From positions 6,765 through 70,764 of the forward strand of contig CAYMKI010000002.1 in assembly GCA_964390695.1 (NCBI GenBank): a DNA stretch of 64,000 bases. Reading direction: 5' to 3'. A program made the translations under genes and the position numbers. The stretch comes from CAWACC01 sp964390695 (GTDB taxonomy: Bacteria; Chlamydiota; Chlamydiia; Chlamydiales; Parachlamydiaceae). Below are positions 37,940-45,958 of this stretch, piece by piece. The notes beneath the pieces were generated by a model that ran no database searches, was not told the origin of the DNA, and saw only the letters and a list, made by a program, of their open reading frames with translations. Numbering within the stretch: position 1 is the first letter of the stretch; every line of letters begins with the position of its first letter.

Positions 37940-39430
37940 TCAAAATGGCGTTTCAAAATCATCTTTGGGCAATTCCGAAGTAGGATCTTTGTAGCGGCTC
38001 GTTCCAAACTCTTGTCTTTTGGTTGTGGTCATTGGTGTTGAGTCGCTGATCCATTCGGTGAACTTGGTGTACTTGCCGATGAACTTCTGTTTTGCGGTGC
38101 CGGTTGAGCCTGCTCGGTGTTTTTCTATGATTGCTTCGCAGAGTCCATGTGTGGAATATCCATCTTCATCCTGAGTGATTTTATAGTACTCGGGCCGGTA
38201 TAGGAACATAACCACGTCAGCTTCTTGCTCAATAGATCCTGACTCACGTAAATCACTTAGCTGCGGTCTTTTTACTCCACCCCTTGTCTCCACTGATCTG
38301 CTAAGTTGTGAAAGTGCGATAACTGGAATGTCTAATTCCTTAGCAATTCCTTTCAATGTTCGAGTGATTGATCCTATCTCTTGATCCCGAGTTATCTGCC
38401 TGCCAGTTTCATTCACCCCTTTTATTAATTGTAAATAGTCAATGATAAGAAGTTTGATTCCATACTTAGTCTTCATTCTCATGGCGCGAGCACGAAGCTC
38501 AATGATAGTCAGGAATGGACTATCGTCAATATGCAAAGGAAGACTGGCAATTTTTCCAATAAATTCATTCAATCTATCTTGTTCGTATCTGTCTAAAATA
38601 CCCTTCTTTATTTTTTCTGAATCAATCTCTGCCTCGGATGCAGAAATTCTTTCAACAAGTTCCAAATCTCCCATCTCAAGACTAAATACACCAACCGGAT
38701 TTCCTGCCTTTGCAACATTAACCCCTGCTTGCATGGCAAAAGAAGTCTTTCCCATGCCCGGGCGTGCCGCAATTATTATCAGGTGAGTTCGAACAAATCC
38801 ATTTAGAATCCTGTCTACCTCAAGAAAACCACTTGGAACACCCATGGTAACCCCAGACTGCCTTGATTTTATCTCGTTCGATAAGGCATAGCATATATCC
38901 ACAATCGACTTATCTCCTTTCGCGCTGATCGCATGGTCCTGAATCTCTTGCAGGCGGAGGTTTGTTTTGGCTACAATTTCAAAAACATCTGAGGTATCTT
39001 CGTAGGAATCTTGGTGCACCTCGGATGCCATTTGGATCATCTCGCGTTTCATGGCCATCTCGACTAGGATTGCCGAGTGATAAGCGATGTTTGCGGCTGA
39101 ACTAACCTTTGAAACAAGTTCAGCTATGTAATAAGCCCCTCCAACAAGTTCTAACTTACCATTCTTCTTGAGACGAGCCACAACTGTTCGCATGTCAATA
39201 GGATTGGCCTCTGAAAATAACTGCTGAATTGCCTCGTAAATTGTCGCATGTTGTTCCTTGTAGAACATTTCCTTGCGAAGAACTGAAGCTACGTCAATGA
39301 TTGCGTTCTTCTCGCACATTATTGCCCCAAGAACTGCTTCTTCCACGTCTGTTGCCTGCGGTGGAACCTTGCCCAGCGTTGATGCCAAGTCAGTGACGTA
39401 CTTAACCGGATAGTTTTTTCGTTCGCTCAT
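37940..39430 (-). CDS. dnaB: Replicative DNA helicase DnaB
   Basis: 496 aa. N-terminal DnaB domain (about 20-125), linker, then RecA-like domain with Walker A ARPGMGKTS (222-230), SLEM near 250, LLIIDYLQL Walker B near 333, and the arginine-finger region. It unwinds DNA at the fork. It overlaps the replication initiator-like gene by ATGA, forming a replication operon. No phage primase or DNA polymerase was seen in the window. Confidence 0.95.
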   Translation of the reverse strand: MSERKNYPVKYVTDLASTLGKVPPQATDVEEAVLGAIMCEKNAIIDVASVLRKEMFYKEQHATIYEAIQQLFSEANPIDMRTVVARLKKNGKLELVGGAYYIAELVSKVSSAANIAYHSAILVEMAMKREMIQMASEVHQDSYEDTSDVFEIVAKTNLRLQEIQDHAISAKGDKSIVDICYALSNEIKSRQSGVTMGVPSGFLEVDRILNGFVRTHLIIIAARPGMGKTSFAMQAGVNVAKAGNPVGVFSLEMGDLELVERISASEAEIDSEKIKKGILDRYEQDRLNEFIGKIASLPLHIDDSPFLTIIELRARAMRMKTKYGIKLLIIDYLQLIKGVNETGRQITRDQEIGSITRTLKGIAKELDIPVIALSQLSRSVETRGGVKRPQLSDLRESGSIEQEADVVMFLYRPEYYKITQDEDGYSTHGLCEAIIEKHRAGSTGTAKQKFIGKYTKFTEWISDSTPMTTTKRQEFGTSRYKDPTSELPKDDFETPF

Positions 39431-40314
39431 CTGTCCTTCGGAATAAAGTACTTGGTTTCTTCTGTTTTGTTGAATTTGCTCTCACTCCACGATTTTAGCC
39501 TGGCCGCAAGGTCCCAGTGCTCTTCATCCTCCCATCGGAGTTTGGTTGGAACCGGTTTGTTCTCCGGTTGCGACCAGTGGCGATAGAACGAGTTGAGAAT
39601 ATCTCTTGGGTATTTGTCCACGTAGGCAGCCAGAAGTGTCGTTAACTCGCCTTTCTTATCCGATATTGACTTCAATTCGGTCAGGTAGCATGGTATCTTG
39701 TCAAAGTTGTTGTTTGCCCACTTTTTGAGACGAAGGTTCAAGTCCCATGCCTTGGAGTCTCTTTCCTTCTCAAACAGCATATTCAATGCCTTTTTGCCTG
39801 ATGGCTGCGACCAGTAGGCCACAAAGTTTTCAAGCATCTGACCAGTGTACGTATCTTTTCCGAATTCAAAAACTTCTTTTTGAAACGACTCTTTTCTAAT
39901 CAATAATTCATTAACACTTTCATTTTCATCTTCATTTCCCATAAGGTTACCCTTATGGTTATCCGATAGGTTATTTTTAGGTTTTACTTTAGGTTTACCA
40001 CTAGCTTTCTCATCTTTTGGCCTACCCCCTAAATTTCCGTTTAATCGCCTACTTTCAGTAAATCTGTTCCTTTTTTCGGTTTCCTGCTCTAATCTATCAT
40101 TGTACCAAAGCCCATCTTGATCTATGCTAAATTTGGATTTTAGGCTATCCGAAACAGAACCTAAAATAAACCTAATGGTTTCCTCGCTCATCCTACCTTG
40201 TTGGTGCATGAGGCATAGTATTGTAATGTACTTTCCACGGTCCTCCCAGTTAAGCGTAGCCACGCCAGTGTAGAAGTCTTGAGAGTAGAACAGAAATGCC
40301 GGATCTTTTGCCAT
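39427..40314 (-). CDS. Replication initiator-like protein (DUF1376/DnaD-type)
   Basis: 295 aa. The N-terminal 90 residues (DPAFLFYSQDFYTG...LNWEDRGKYITIL...) match the winged-helix N-terminal domain of phage replication initiators and helicase loaders. A Lys/Asn-rich linker (95-130) is followed by two related segments of about 60 residues (AYWSQPSGKKA...LRLKKW and RHWSQPENKPV...ARLKSW), a tandem repeat. It probably recruits DnaB, with which it is co-transcribed. Confidence 0.75.
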   Translation of the reverse strand: MAKDPAFLFYSQDFYTGVATLNWEDRGKYITILCLMHQQGRMSEETIRFILGSVSDSLKSKFSIDQDGLWYNDRLEQETEKRNRFTESRRLNGNLGGRPKDEKASGKPKVKPKNNLSDNHKGNLMGNEDENESVNELLIRKESFQKEVFEFGKDTYTGQMLENFVAYWSQPSGKKALNMLFEKERDSKAWDLNLRLKKWANNNFDKIPCYLTELKSISDKKGELTTLLAAYVDKYPRDILNSFYRHWSQPENKPVPTKLRWEDEEHWDLAARLKSWSESKFNKTEETKYFIPKDR

Positions 40315-40316
40315 AA

Positions 40317-40775
40317 TTAAAATCCTTCGTTAGATAATTTGTAACCAGAAATCCTGTTAAACTTCAACCCATCAAAAGAATAGTTATATGTATAAAGGCT
40401 TAAATTAAAATCTTCGGAAGAAACTACGTCAGGCACAAAAACAAAATGATTAGTACGATCAACCTCATATCCTACTAATGCCAAATTAATAATAACTGAA
40501 CCTCTATTATTAAAGTATCTTTTTATGCCCTTGCAGTACTTTATCCCCTGTAAAAAAGTGCTAATATTTATGACATCCTTCTTCAATTCATAAACGGTTA
40601 TTTGCAAAGTATCAAACCTTGGAATCCTTTCAACGGTAACTAAATCACATATCCCATAATTACCAATTCTAACCTGCCTTCTTTTAATACCGGAAATATC
40701 TAACCCACGGTGCTCAAGCAATTCATTGTCAGTTTCGAATATGATGTCCTCTAAGTTCTTCTCTAAAAAGTTCAT
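40317..40775 (-). CDS. Putative PD-(D/E)XK nuclease
   Basis: 152 aa. A nuclease-like core is seen: Asp44 in YGICDLVTV, then Glu63-Leu-Lys65 in VYELKKD, and Gln76/Tyr80 in a following helix, the D-xn-ExK-Q pattern of the PD-(D/E)XK superfamily. It may process recombination or replication intermediates, or degrade host DNA. Two bases separate it from the replication initiator gene. Confidence 0.6.
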   Translation of the reverse strand: MNFLEKNLEDIIFETDNELLEHRGLDISGIKRRQVRIGNYGICDLVTVERIPRFDTLQITVYELKKDVINISTFLQGIKYCKGIKRYFNNRGSVIINLALVGYEVDRTNHFVFVPDVVSSEDFNLSLYTYNYSFDGLKFNRISGYKLSNEGF

Positions 40776-40798
40776 AAAATAGGGGTCTAGGCATAGGA

Positions 40799-40838
40799 AA
40801 AGTAATCCAGTTCACCGCATTTTATTGCAGCAAACTGG
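40799..40838 (-). terminator. Intrinsic terminator
   Basis: A 13-bp stem (40807-40819 with 40826-40838, wobble pairs included) with a 6-nt loop, followed on the minus strand by ATTACTTTTCC. It lies 10 bases after the 244-aa gene stop. Confidence 0.65.
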
Positions 40839-40848
40839 ACTGGGGAGT

Positions 40849-41583
40849 TTAGGAAATACTGATCACCGAACAATCAAAACCGATAGCCTTGAAGGCTTCT
40901 ACTTCCTTGTCAAACAAGGAGTCTCTATCGGTTCTGGTCAGGTGGAATAACTCATCGCTGTAAAGGAAGAAGTCAACTTGTGTGGACTTTGGATCGAGTC
41001 CTATGCTCACTGTAAACTCTCGCTTCTGGTAGCCCTTGTAGATGGGTATGGATAAGGTAAATTCCTTCACCAGATCAATTTCACCGACTTTGCGCTCCAA
41101 CTGAGACAAAGAATTGCCGGAGTTGTCGTTGTGCTGTTTAATGACCAATTCTACGTTTACATTCCACTTCTGCAGGCTGGCGATCAACTTGGAGTGCACA
41201 GATGGGTCTTTGAAGAAGTACTTGCGCTCGCGCACGAACTTTAAGAACTCGGCAACGTTCCATCGCTTTTCGGTATTGATCGACCAAGCGGCAAGGTCTT
41301 CGCTTGGCTTTAGCTGGCCAACTATTTGAACCGGTGACTTCTCGGATCTTTCATTCAAGTTGAGAGTCAATTTGTTGCCATCTCGGTCAATGAGAAGATG
41401 GGCAACAGCCTTATCAAATCTCTCTACCTTGCCTTTTAAAAAATCTACCGGGGCAGAAAGCACACCAACAATATTGATAGGCTTATCGTAAATCACCTTT
41501 TCGGCTTCACCAAAAAGGATATTGTGAACTCCTGGTGCCGTTATAGTGAGGCCCACTTCTTTAATTTCTTCTGGTTTTTTCAT
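40849..41583 (-). CDS. Hypothetical DNA-metabolism region protein
   Basis: 244 aa. Domain-like halves are visible: an alpha/beta part with FLKFVRERKYFF and a C-terminal part with FTVSIGLDPKSTQVDFFLYSD. Similar size and composition are seen in proteins next to recombination genes, but I cannot name the family. It has its own terminator. It follows the 139-aa gene with two bases between. Confidence 0.55.
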   Translation of the reverse strand: MKKPEEIKEVGLTITAPGVHNILFGEAEKVIYDKPINIVGVLSAPVDFLKGKVERFDKAVAHLLIDRDGNKLTLNLNERSEKSPVQIVGQLKPSEDLAAWSINTEKRWNVAEFLKFVRERKYFFKDPSVHSKLIASLQKWNVNVELVIKQHNDNSGNSLSQLERKVGEIDLVKEFTLSIPIYKGYQKREFTVSIGLDPKSTQVDFFLYSDELFHLTRTDRDSLFDKEVEAFKAIGFDCSVISIS

Positions 41584-41585
41584 GA

Positions 41586-42005
41586 TTATTGTGCTTGTTT
41601 AAGTTCGCGCATGATTGTGTACTGCCGCTCCTCTGGAAGCATTGGTCGGCTGTTTACTACGGTGCCGTCCGGAGCCACAAAGTGCATGGCATGATTCTCG
41701 TAATCGGGAATCTTGTGGGTTGGGCCAGTAACCTCAGTAGCCTTCAATTTGATGGCTTTAAGGTTTTCGGAGAACGATTTTGTCAAAGGATCAATCTTGT
41801 CTTTGTAATCCTTTTTCACCTGAGCTAACTCATCTTCTAATACTGATTTTTGCATAGCTGCCTGTGCTAAATCTTCTCGTTTGATGTTTAACTCTTCTTC
41901 GGTTAGCGGTTTCATGTACGTGAGGTCCTTGACCTCCGTAGAGTAAGAGGCTATAAAGTCCGCTCTTTCTGGCTCGCTCATTTTTGACAAATCAAAAATA
42001 TTCAT
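41586..42005 (-). CDS. Hypothetical coiled-coil protein
   Basis: 139 aa from the ATG at 42005 (MNIFDLSKM). Acidic N-terminus, a coiled coil (about residues 40-85), and a short beta C-terminus (HAMHFVAPDGTVVNSR). It is preceded by a 175-bp gap carrying a pseudoknot-type element that ends in a U-run 25 bases before the start, which may control it. Confidence 0.55.
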   Translation of the reverse strand: MNIFDLSKMSEPERADFIASYSTEVKDLTYMKPLTEEELNIKREDLAQAAMQKSVLEDELAQVKKDYKDKIDPLTKSFSENLKAIKLKATEVTGPTHKIPDYENHAMHFVAPDGTVVNSRPMLPEERQYTIMRELKQAQ

Positions 42006-42029
42006 AAGATTAAAATTGGTTTCAACTAA

Positions 42030-42141
42030 AAAAGTATCCCGCCACACACGAACTAAAGACGCGAATCAAATGTCAAAGCAAAAGCCTTGAAATGTTGGTG
42101 TGTGGACGGGAATGTTTTTAATGTCTCTCATTTGATTCGCG
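42030..42141 (-). ncRNA. Pseudoknot-type RNA element, copy 1 (candidate cis-regulatory RNA)
   Basis: Minus-strand order: stem B CGCGAATCAAATG (42141-42129), an A-rich linker with ACATTAAAAACATT, stem A CCCGTCCACACAC (42110-42098), a 25-nt loop, stem B' (42072-42060), 10 nt, stem A' (42049-42038), then ATACTTTTTT. B pairs 13/13 with B', A pairs with A' except one bulge. The interleaved order makes a pseudoknot followed by a U-run. Confidence 0.6.
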
Positions 42142-42179
42142 ATGGCAAACATACAAAAAAATCTATCTAAACAAAATTT

Positions 42180-42386
42180 TTAATCATCATCATCTTCTTC
42201 GCCTGCTTCATAGTCTGGCTCGTATTCAATTTCATTCTCCGTGCCGCAGTGAGGGCAAATTTCTGTGTGTATGTCCTCTGCGCAGTTCTCGTTTATGCAG
42301 GCTTGGATAACCGGCACCATTGGGTAAGGATTGCTTGGCAGTCCATCTGGGCTGTCGTAGCTGACTCGGTTTGAATGCTTTGCCAT
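42180..42386 (-). CDS. Small zinc-ribbon-like acidic protein
   Basis: 68 aa. Two knuckles CINENC and CPHC could hold one zinc ion; the C-terminus is strongly acidic (EYEPDYEAGEEDDDD). Such single zinc ribbons in phages may bind host protein or nucleic acid. A hairpin lies upstream and the pseudoknot element downstream. Confidence 0.6.
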   Translation of the reverse strand: MAKHSNRVSYDSPDGLPSNPYPMVPVIQACINENCAEDIHTEICPHCGTENEIEYEPDYEAGEEDDDD

Positions 42387-42403
42387 AAATATTGGGGGTT
42401 AAG

Positions 42404-42429
42404 GCGTGGCGCTCAAAAGAGCACCACGC
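42404..42429 (-). terminator. Hairpin between small genes
   Basis: An 11-bp stem (one wobble) with a 4-nt loop, arms 42404-42414 and 42419-42429; on the minus strand it follows the Tad2-like gene by 11 bases. No U-run, so it may be an mRNA-stability hairpin and not a true terminator. Confidence 0.5.
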
Positions 42430-42439
42430 TAAAACAAAT

Positions 42440-42955
42440 TTATTCCTTTACTTCCCAATCTTCTGCAAAACAATCAGAAGAAGAGGGAACCCATGAATCA
42501 GCCCTGCCCTCTGAATTTACAATCAGCATTTGGTTGGCATAGTTGATCGCTTGGTTTCTTTCCAACATCACATCTTTAGCTGATTGAGGAAGTGATTGCA
42601 TCTTAGGAATAATATCAGTTCCTATGACGGCAGGTATTTGTTTTACAATAAACATTCCCTTTCCGTTCCATCCAGAACGGTGAACTAATTTGCCTTCTTT
42701 TAAGGCTTCAATTGCTTGTCCAAAATTCATTGCTTTCTTGTTTGGTTGGTACGCCATCCCGCGCTTTAGTTTATTTCTATGGTACTCAATAATCTCATTC
42801 AAACAGGTATCGCACTGAGTTTTGCAAAGATGTTTTGGCCAATGCTTTTTTAGCGTTCCATTGTATTCAGCGTATTGCTTGCATCGAAATGGGGGCCTAG
42901 GTAACTCTTCAGGCTCTTCGATTAAGTCAAATGGATTTATAAACCGACTGGCCAT
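42440..42955 (-). CDS. Tad2-like (DUF2829) anti-Thoeris protein with N-terminal Cys-rich extension
   Basis: 171 aa. From Met76 (MNFGQAIEALKEGK...RSGWNGKGMFI) to the end (SSDCFAEDWEV) it matches DUF2829, the family of Tad2, which is known to sequester the cyclic signal made by Thoeris defence systems. Here an extra 75 residues carry four Cys (25, 44, 48, 51) that could bind zinc. The extension is unusual, because Tad2 is normally about 90-100 residues; an internal start at Met76 is possible. Confidence 0.8.
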   Translation of the reverse strand: MASRFINPFDLIEEPEELPRPPFRCKQYAEYNGTLKKHWPKHLCKTQCDTCLNEIIEYHRNKLKRGMAYQPNKKAMNFGQAIEALKEGKLVHRSGWNGKGMFIVKQIPAVIGTDIIPKMQSLPQSAKDVMLERNQAINYANQMLIVNSEGRADSWVPSSSDCFAEDWEVKE

Positions 42956-42958
42956 GGC

Positions 42959-43267
42959 TCATTTCCTTTTCTTCTTCTTAGGCGTGAAATTAGTCCCTCT
43001 CTTTCGCCTGAATGGCAAGTTGTCAACGAGCACGTACTCTGACTTTCCGTTTGTCTTCCAGGTTTTGTAACCGCGATGCAGCATGATTTTATCATATTCG
43101 GAAAGTTTTTCGTAGGCTTTCTGGAGGTTGACATCTATGGTTTTAAGTTCCTCTTCTTTGGAGAGGGGAGTTGCCGGGATAACCTGAGCATCCATTTGAG
43201 CAAGAGCTTTGGCGGCTGCAATACCGGCGCCACCATCTCCAATTACAATTACTTTTGATTTTTCCAT
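42959..43267 (-). CDS. Small protein with Rossmann-like N-terminal motif and basic tail
   Basis: 102 aa. Residues 4-20 (SKVIVIGDGGAGIAAAKAL) look like a dinucleotide-binding strand-loop-helix, but the rest is too short for a full fold; residues 85-102 are strongly basic (PKKKKRK). No family is recognised. It is between the DUF3850 and Tad2-like genes. Confidence 0.5.
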   Translation of the reverse strand: MEKSKVIVIGDGGAGIAAAKALAQMDAQVIPATPLSKEEELKTIDVNLQKAYEKLSEYDKIMLHRGYKTWKTNGKSEYVLVDNLPFRRKRGTNFTPKKKKRK

Positions 43268-43269
43268 GG

Positions 43270-43521
43270 CTATATTGTTCTATCTTGGATACCCATCACT
43301 ACATATCCTTCTTCAATCCCAAAATTGCCACCTTGAAGAATGTAAGTAACGCGAGCATAAACTTCTTCTCCAGTGTATTCCTTTTTTTCTGGATCGTACT
43401 CTTGAAGCAACAAAGTATCGCCAACTTTAAAATCTCTATCGGCTTTTCTGACTTCAAAGTTTTTGTTTCCATCAATTATAGCCAAATAGTACTTTGGCCA
43501 TGTTTTTAATTCGTGTATCAT
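43270..43521 (-). CDS. DUF3850 (ASCH/PUA-like) protein
   Basis: 83 aa. Matches the family pattern: HELKTWPKYYLAIIDGNKNFEVRKADRDFKVGDTLLL..., ending with VTYIL...GYVVMGI. DUF3850 is related to ASCH/PUA-type RNA-binding domains and is common in phages, where its role is unknown. Full-length for the family. Confidence 0.85.
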   Translation of the reverse strand: MIHELKTWPKYYLAIIDGNKNFEVRKADRDFKVGDTLLLQEYDPEKKEYTGEEVYARVTYILQGGNFGIEEGYVVMGIQDRTI

Positions 43522-43528
43522 TTGTTAT

Positions 43529-44605
43529 CTACTTAATGTTATCAATACAAATTTTACGTACTTCCTTCAAATATATGAGTACCTTATCCGCTGCGGCCTT
43601 ACCTTTTTTGGATTTGAAGTGAGTCCAGATAAGTACATTGTCAGCGAGCAAGTGTTCATACAAAGCCTGTTCTACAAATTGAAATTTAGCCTTGTCTGAT
43701 CCCGCCAGAAGAGCCTCTTCTGCCTCCTCTTTCGCTTTTCGCTCTGCTTCCAGTTTATCTTCAGCATCTTTCTTGGCTTTTGCCTCGGCTTCAATACGTG
43801 CGTTTTCAGCCGCTTCTTTTTTAGCTTGCTCTAAGTTCTCCAATCGAATTTTCTCTTGGTGCTCGGCTTCCTTGGCATCTTCAATGGCTTTTTTCTCCGC
43901 TTCCAGTTTATCTTGTTCGGCTTTCAGTTTGGCGGCAGCCTCAGCATTTGCCTGTTCAATCTTTTTTTGCTCTGCCCGGAATGCGGCCTGCTCTTCTTCA
44001 AACTTTTTGCGTTCGGCTTCTTGGGCTTTTTGTCTTGCAGCCTCTTCTCGCTGGGCCTGTAATTCGGCCTCTCTTTCAGCCATGCGCTTTTCCAATTCAA
44101 TTCGGTGAAGTTCTTTGGCTTCTTGCAACGTTGTTGCAAATTGCTCGTCCGTCAATCCTTTGAGCGTGTGGAAGTCAATTGCGTAATCAACCTCATTCAA
44201 CTGATCGAGCATGGCTTGGATACGGTCGGACTCCTTTTTTTCGGCTTCCAGGCGGAGGCGTTCTTTCTCGGCATAGTAATCATCTTCCAGTCCGGAAAGA
44301 ATGTCTTCCGTGGGCTCAATGAGTGCCACAAGGGTCTTTTCTCTTTCAATCACTGCCTTTTGGAACTTAACTGCAGACTCGCGCAGGTTTTCGGAGGCTT
44401 TTTTGATCTTCACCCGTTGGCTTTTGAGAGCTTTACGTGCATTCTCGACTGTTTTCAGTCCGGCTTTGTCTTCTTGCCCGGCAATTTTGAGGTTTTTGTA
44501 GGCATCACGAAGAGCGGTTAAGCCAGCCTCGGTGATTTCGAAGTCTGTTTCGAATCGCTTTAACTCGCTTGAGATAAAATCTTGTTTGATGGGGGTTGTT
44601 TCCAT
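43529..44605 (-). CDS. Coiled-coil protein of the recombination region (DUF1351-like)
   Basis: 358 aa from the ATG at 44605 (METTPIKQDF). Residues 15-115 resemble the DUF1351 helical region found beside phage recombination genes; residues 120-310 are a long Glu/Ala/Lys coiled coil; the last 45 residues form a small helical domain (KFQFVEQALYEHLL...). The coding sequence contains a TTGCAAC palindrome near 44127, but no promoter box accompanies it. Role unknown, possibly a scaffold for recombination proteins. Confidence 0.65.
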   Translation of the reverse strand: METTPIKQDFISSELKRFETDFEITEAGLTALRDAYKNLKIAGQEDKAGLKTVENARKALKSQRVKIKKASENLRESAVKFQKAVIEREKTLVALIEPTEDILSGLEDDYYAEKERLRLEAEKKESDRIQAMLDQLNEVDYAIDFHTLKGLTDEQFATTLQEAKELHRIELEKRMAEREAELQAQREEAARQKAQEAERKKFEEEQAAFRAEQKKIEQANAEAAAKLKAEQDKLEAEKKAIEDAKEAEHQEKIRLENLEQAKKEAAENARIEAEAKAKKDAEDKLEAERKAKEEAEEALLAGSDKAKFQFVEQALYEHLLADNVLIWTHFKSKKGKAAADKVLIYLKEVRKICIDNIK

Positions 44606-44630
44606 GGTTATTTTAAGTTGTTGATTTCGG

Positions 44631-44700
44631 TAAAAAAGTAGGGGTGCCGCTAACCAAAACAGCACCCCTCAGAAGCATGACAACAACTGTATGAGGCTGT
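44631..44700 (-). promoter_or_regulatory. Terminator with competing upstream pairing (attenuator-like)
   Basis: Minus strand: GGGGTGC and GCACCCC arms (44668-44662 with 44647-44641) followed by TACTTTTTT. Upstream, ACAGCCTCA (44700-44692) can pair instead with TGAG (44671-44668) plus GCTGT (44663-44659), which overlaps the terminator's 5' arm. It sits between the 82-aa gene and the coiled-coil gene. Confidence 0.5.
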
Positions 44701-44717
44701 AAAGGTAAGCATTGTTT

Positions 44718-44966
44718 TTAATTTTTCAATCCCTGACGCAGCATGTAACGCAATTCTTGTTCGCGTTTTCTTTCTAGTTTTAGGTATTCTACATAAACGT
44801 CAATTTTAGCCTGATCGGGAGGATCTATCGAATCACCGGTTTCAGCCAGTAGCAAATCTTGAACGTACCTCAGTTCTGATTTAATTTTCTCTTCATGCTC
44901 GCGAACCCTTTGCTCATACTCCCTCACATGGAGGAAGTCATTGAGCATTCGTAGGAATTTTTTCAT
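44718..44966 (-). CDS. Small coiled-coil protein
   Basis: 82 aa, almost wholly helical and charged, with heptads over residues 10-40 and 55-80. Overlaps the triple GroES-like gene by ATGA, so the two are co-translated. No motif is recognised. Confidence 0.55.
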   Translation of the reverse strand: MKKFLRMLNDFLHVREYEQRVREHEEKIKSELRYVQDLLLAETGDSIDPPDQAKIDVYVEYLKLERKREQELRYMLRQGLKN

Positions 44967-45958
44967 GGCTTTACATTTCTTTCAAGTGTGGCAATAACAT
45001 CTCCTTTCTTAATCAGCAGGTATTTTTTGCCTGCAAGTTCTATCTCCTGACGGTCGGACTGACCAAAGATAACCGTAGTGCCAGGATTAAATTCGCTGTC
45101 GCCTTCGTGCACAACTACACCTTTTTTGGTCATTTTCTTTTTCATGAATATGCCGGAAACAGTTGAATCCGGTTCATCGAGTGCGGAAACCAGCATGTGC
45201 CCTCTGATCGGGGTGAACTCGCCATCTACCTCTTTGGCAACAATATGGCGCTGGCGGATGGCAAAGTACTCGGTATTCTCAATCTTGTTGATCCAGTCTG
45301 CATTCCTGCGGTACCATATCTTTTGACCCACCTCTACCTCAACTTTGTCTCCAATCAGTGGACTTCCAATGTGCCGGACAAAGCCTACCAAGAACTTGTA
45401 CTCGGGCTGCACCTTGCGCTGGATCCATTGATCTTTGGGTTTGGGGATTAGATTGCCGTCCGCATCCTTTAGGTTGGTCATAACTGGCAACAGGATATCA
45501 TCCCACGTCTCAAAATCGGGGTCAATTAGAACATACGAACCGATCGGAATGATTACGCCATCCCGGACGGCACAGATAATCTGCTCGTAGCTTACCTTAA
45601 AATACCATGTTTTGTTGGGGTGCACACCTTCTTCTTTGACAAGGTTGCGCATCATCATGGTGTTAAAATGGAAGTATATGCGGCTACCGACCTGCACTTC
45701 TTGGACTACATCAGAAGTGTACTTGTAATCAAATGGGCTGCTATCTGCCGGTGCCGGGCTGCCACGGTGCTCTTGCATGAATGGCTTTCTTGTTAACTGG
45801 AGCGGTAGCGAAACTACTTCTCCGTAGGTCCTAACATGCCTCTGAGGGTCAAATTTAGGGTCGAGGAATATCTCCTTCCCGTCTACACCTTTAAAGCTCG
45901 CTTTATCATTGAAGAGCGCATCGGTTTTAAATATGAGATAGTTAGCAAATGGCTTCAT
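44963..45958 (-). CDS. Triple GroES-like (Cpn10-fold) protein
   Basis: 331 aa with three consecutive units of the same strand order. Unit 1 (about 1-133): NYLIFKTD, YGEVVSLP, VGSRIYFHF, YEQIICAV. Unit 2 (134-245): GSYVLIDPD, VGFVRHIG, VGQKIWYRR, IRQRHIVAK. Unit 3 (246-331): GHMLVSALDE with TVSGI, VVVHEG, PGTTVIFGQ, YLLIKKGDVIATL. The third unit is closest to canonical Cpn10. It might act as a pseudo-oligomeric co-chaperonin or bind the host GroEL. It overlaps the HNH gene upstream by ATGA. Confidence 0.7.
   Translation of the reverse strand: MKPFANYLIFKTDALFNDKASFKGVDGKEIFLDPKFDPQRHVRTYGEVVSLPLQLTRKPFMQEHRGSPAPADSSPFDYKYTSDVVQEVQVGSRIYFHFNTMMMRNLVKEEGVHPNKTWYFKVSYEQIICAVRDGVIIPIGSYVLIDPDFETWDDILLPVMTNLKDADGNLIPKPKDQWIQRKVQPEYKFLVGFVRHIGSPLIGDKVEVEVGQKIWYRRNADWINKIENTEYFAIRQRHIVAKEVDGEFTPIRGHMLVSALDEPDSTVSGIFMKKKMTKKGVVVHEGDSEFNPGTTVIFGQSDRQEIELAGKKYLLIKKGDVIATLERNVKP

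Noticed and set aside
44121..44137. TTGCAAC-type palindrome inside the coiled-coil gene
   Set aside because: It matches the operator pattern but has no TAnnTTTG box at the right distance and lies in coding sequence, so a regulatory role is not supported.
43692..44521. Several long plus-strand frames opposite the coiled-coil gene
   Set aside because: They are antisense shadows of the Glu/Ala/Lys repeats, giving Ser/Phe/Leu-rich nonsense.
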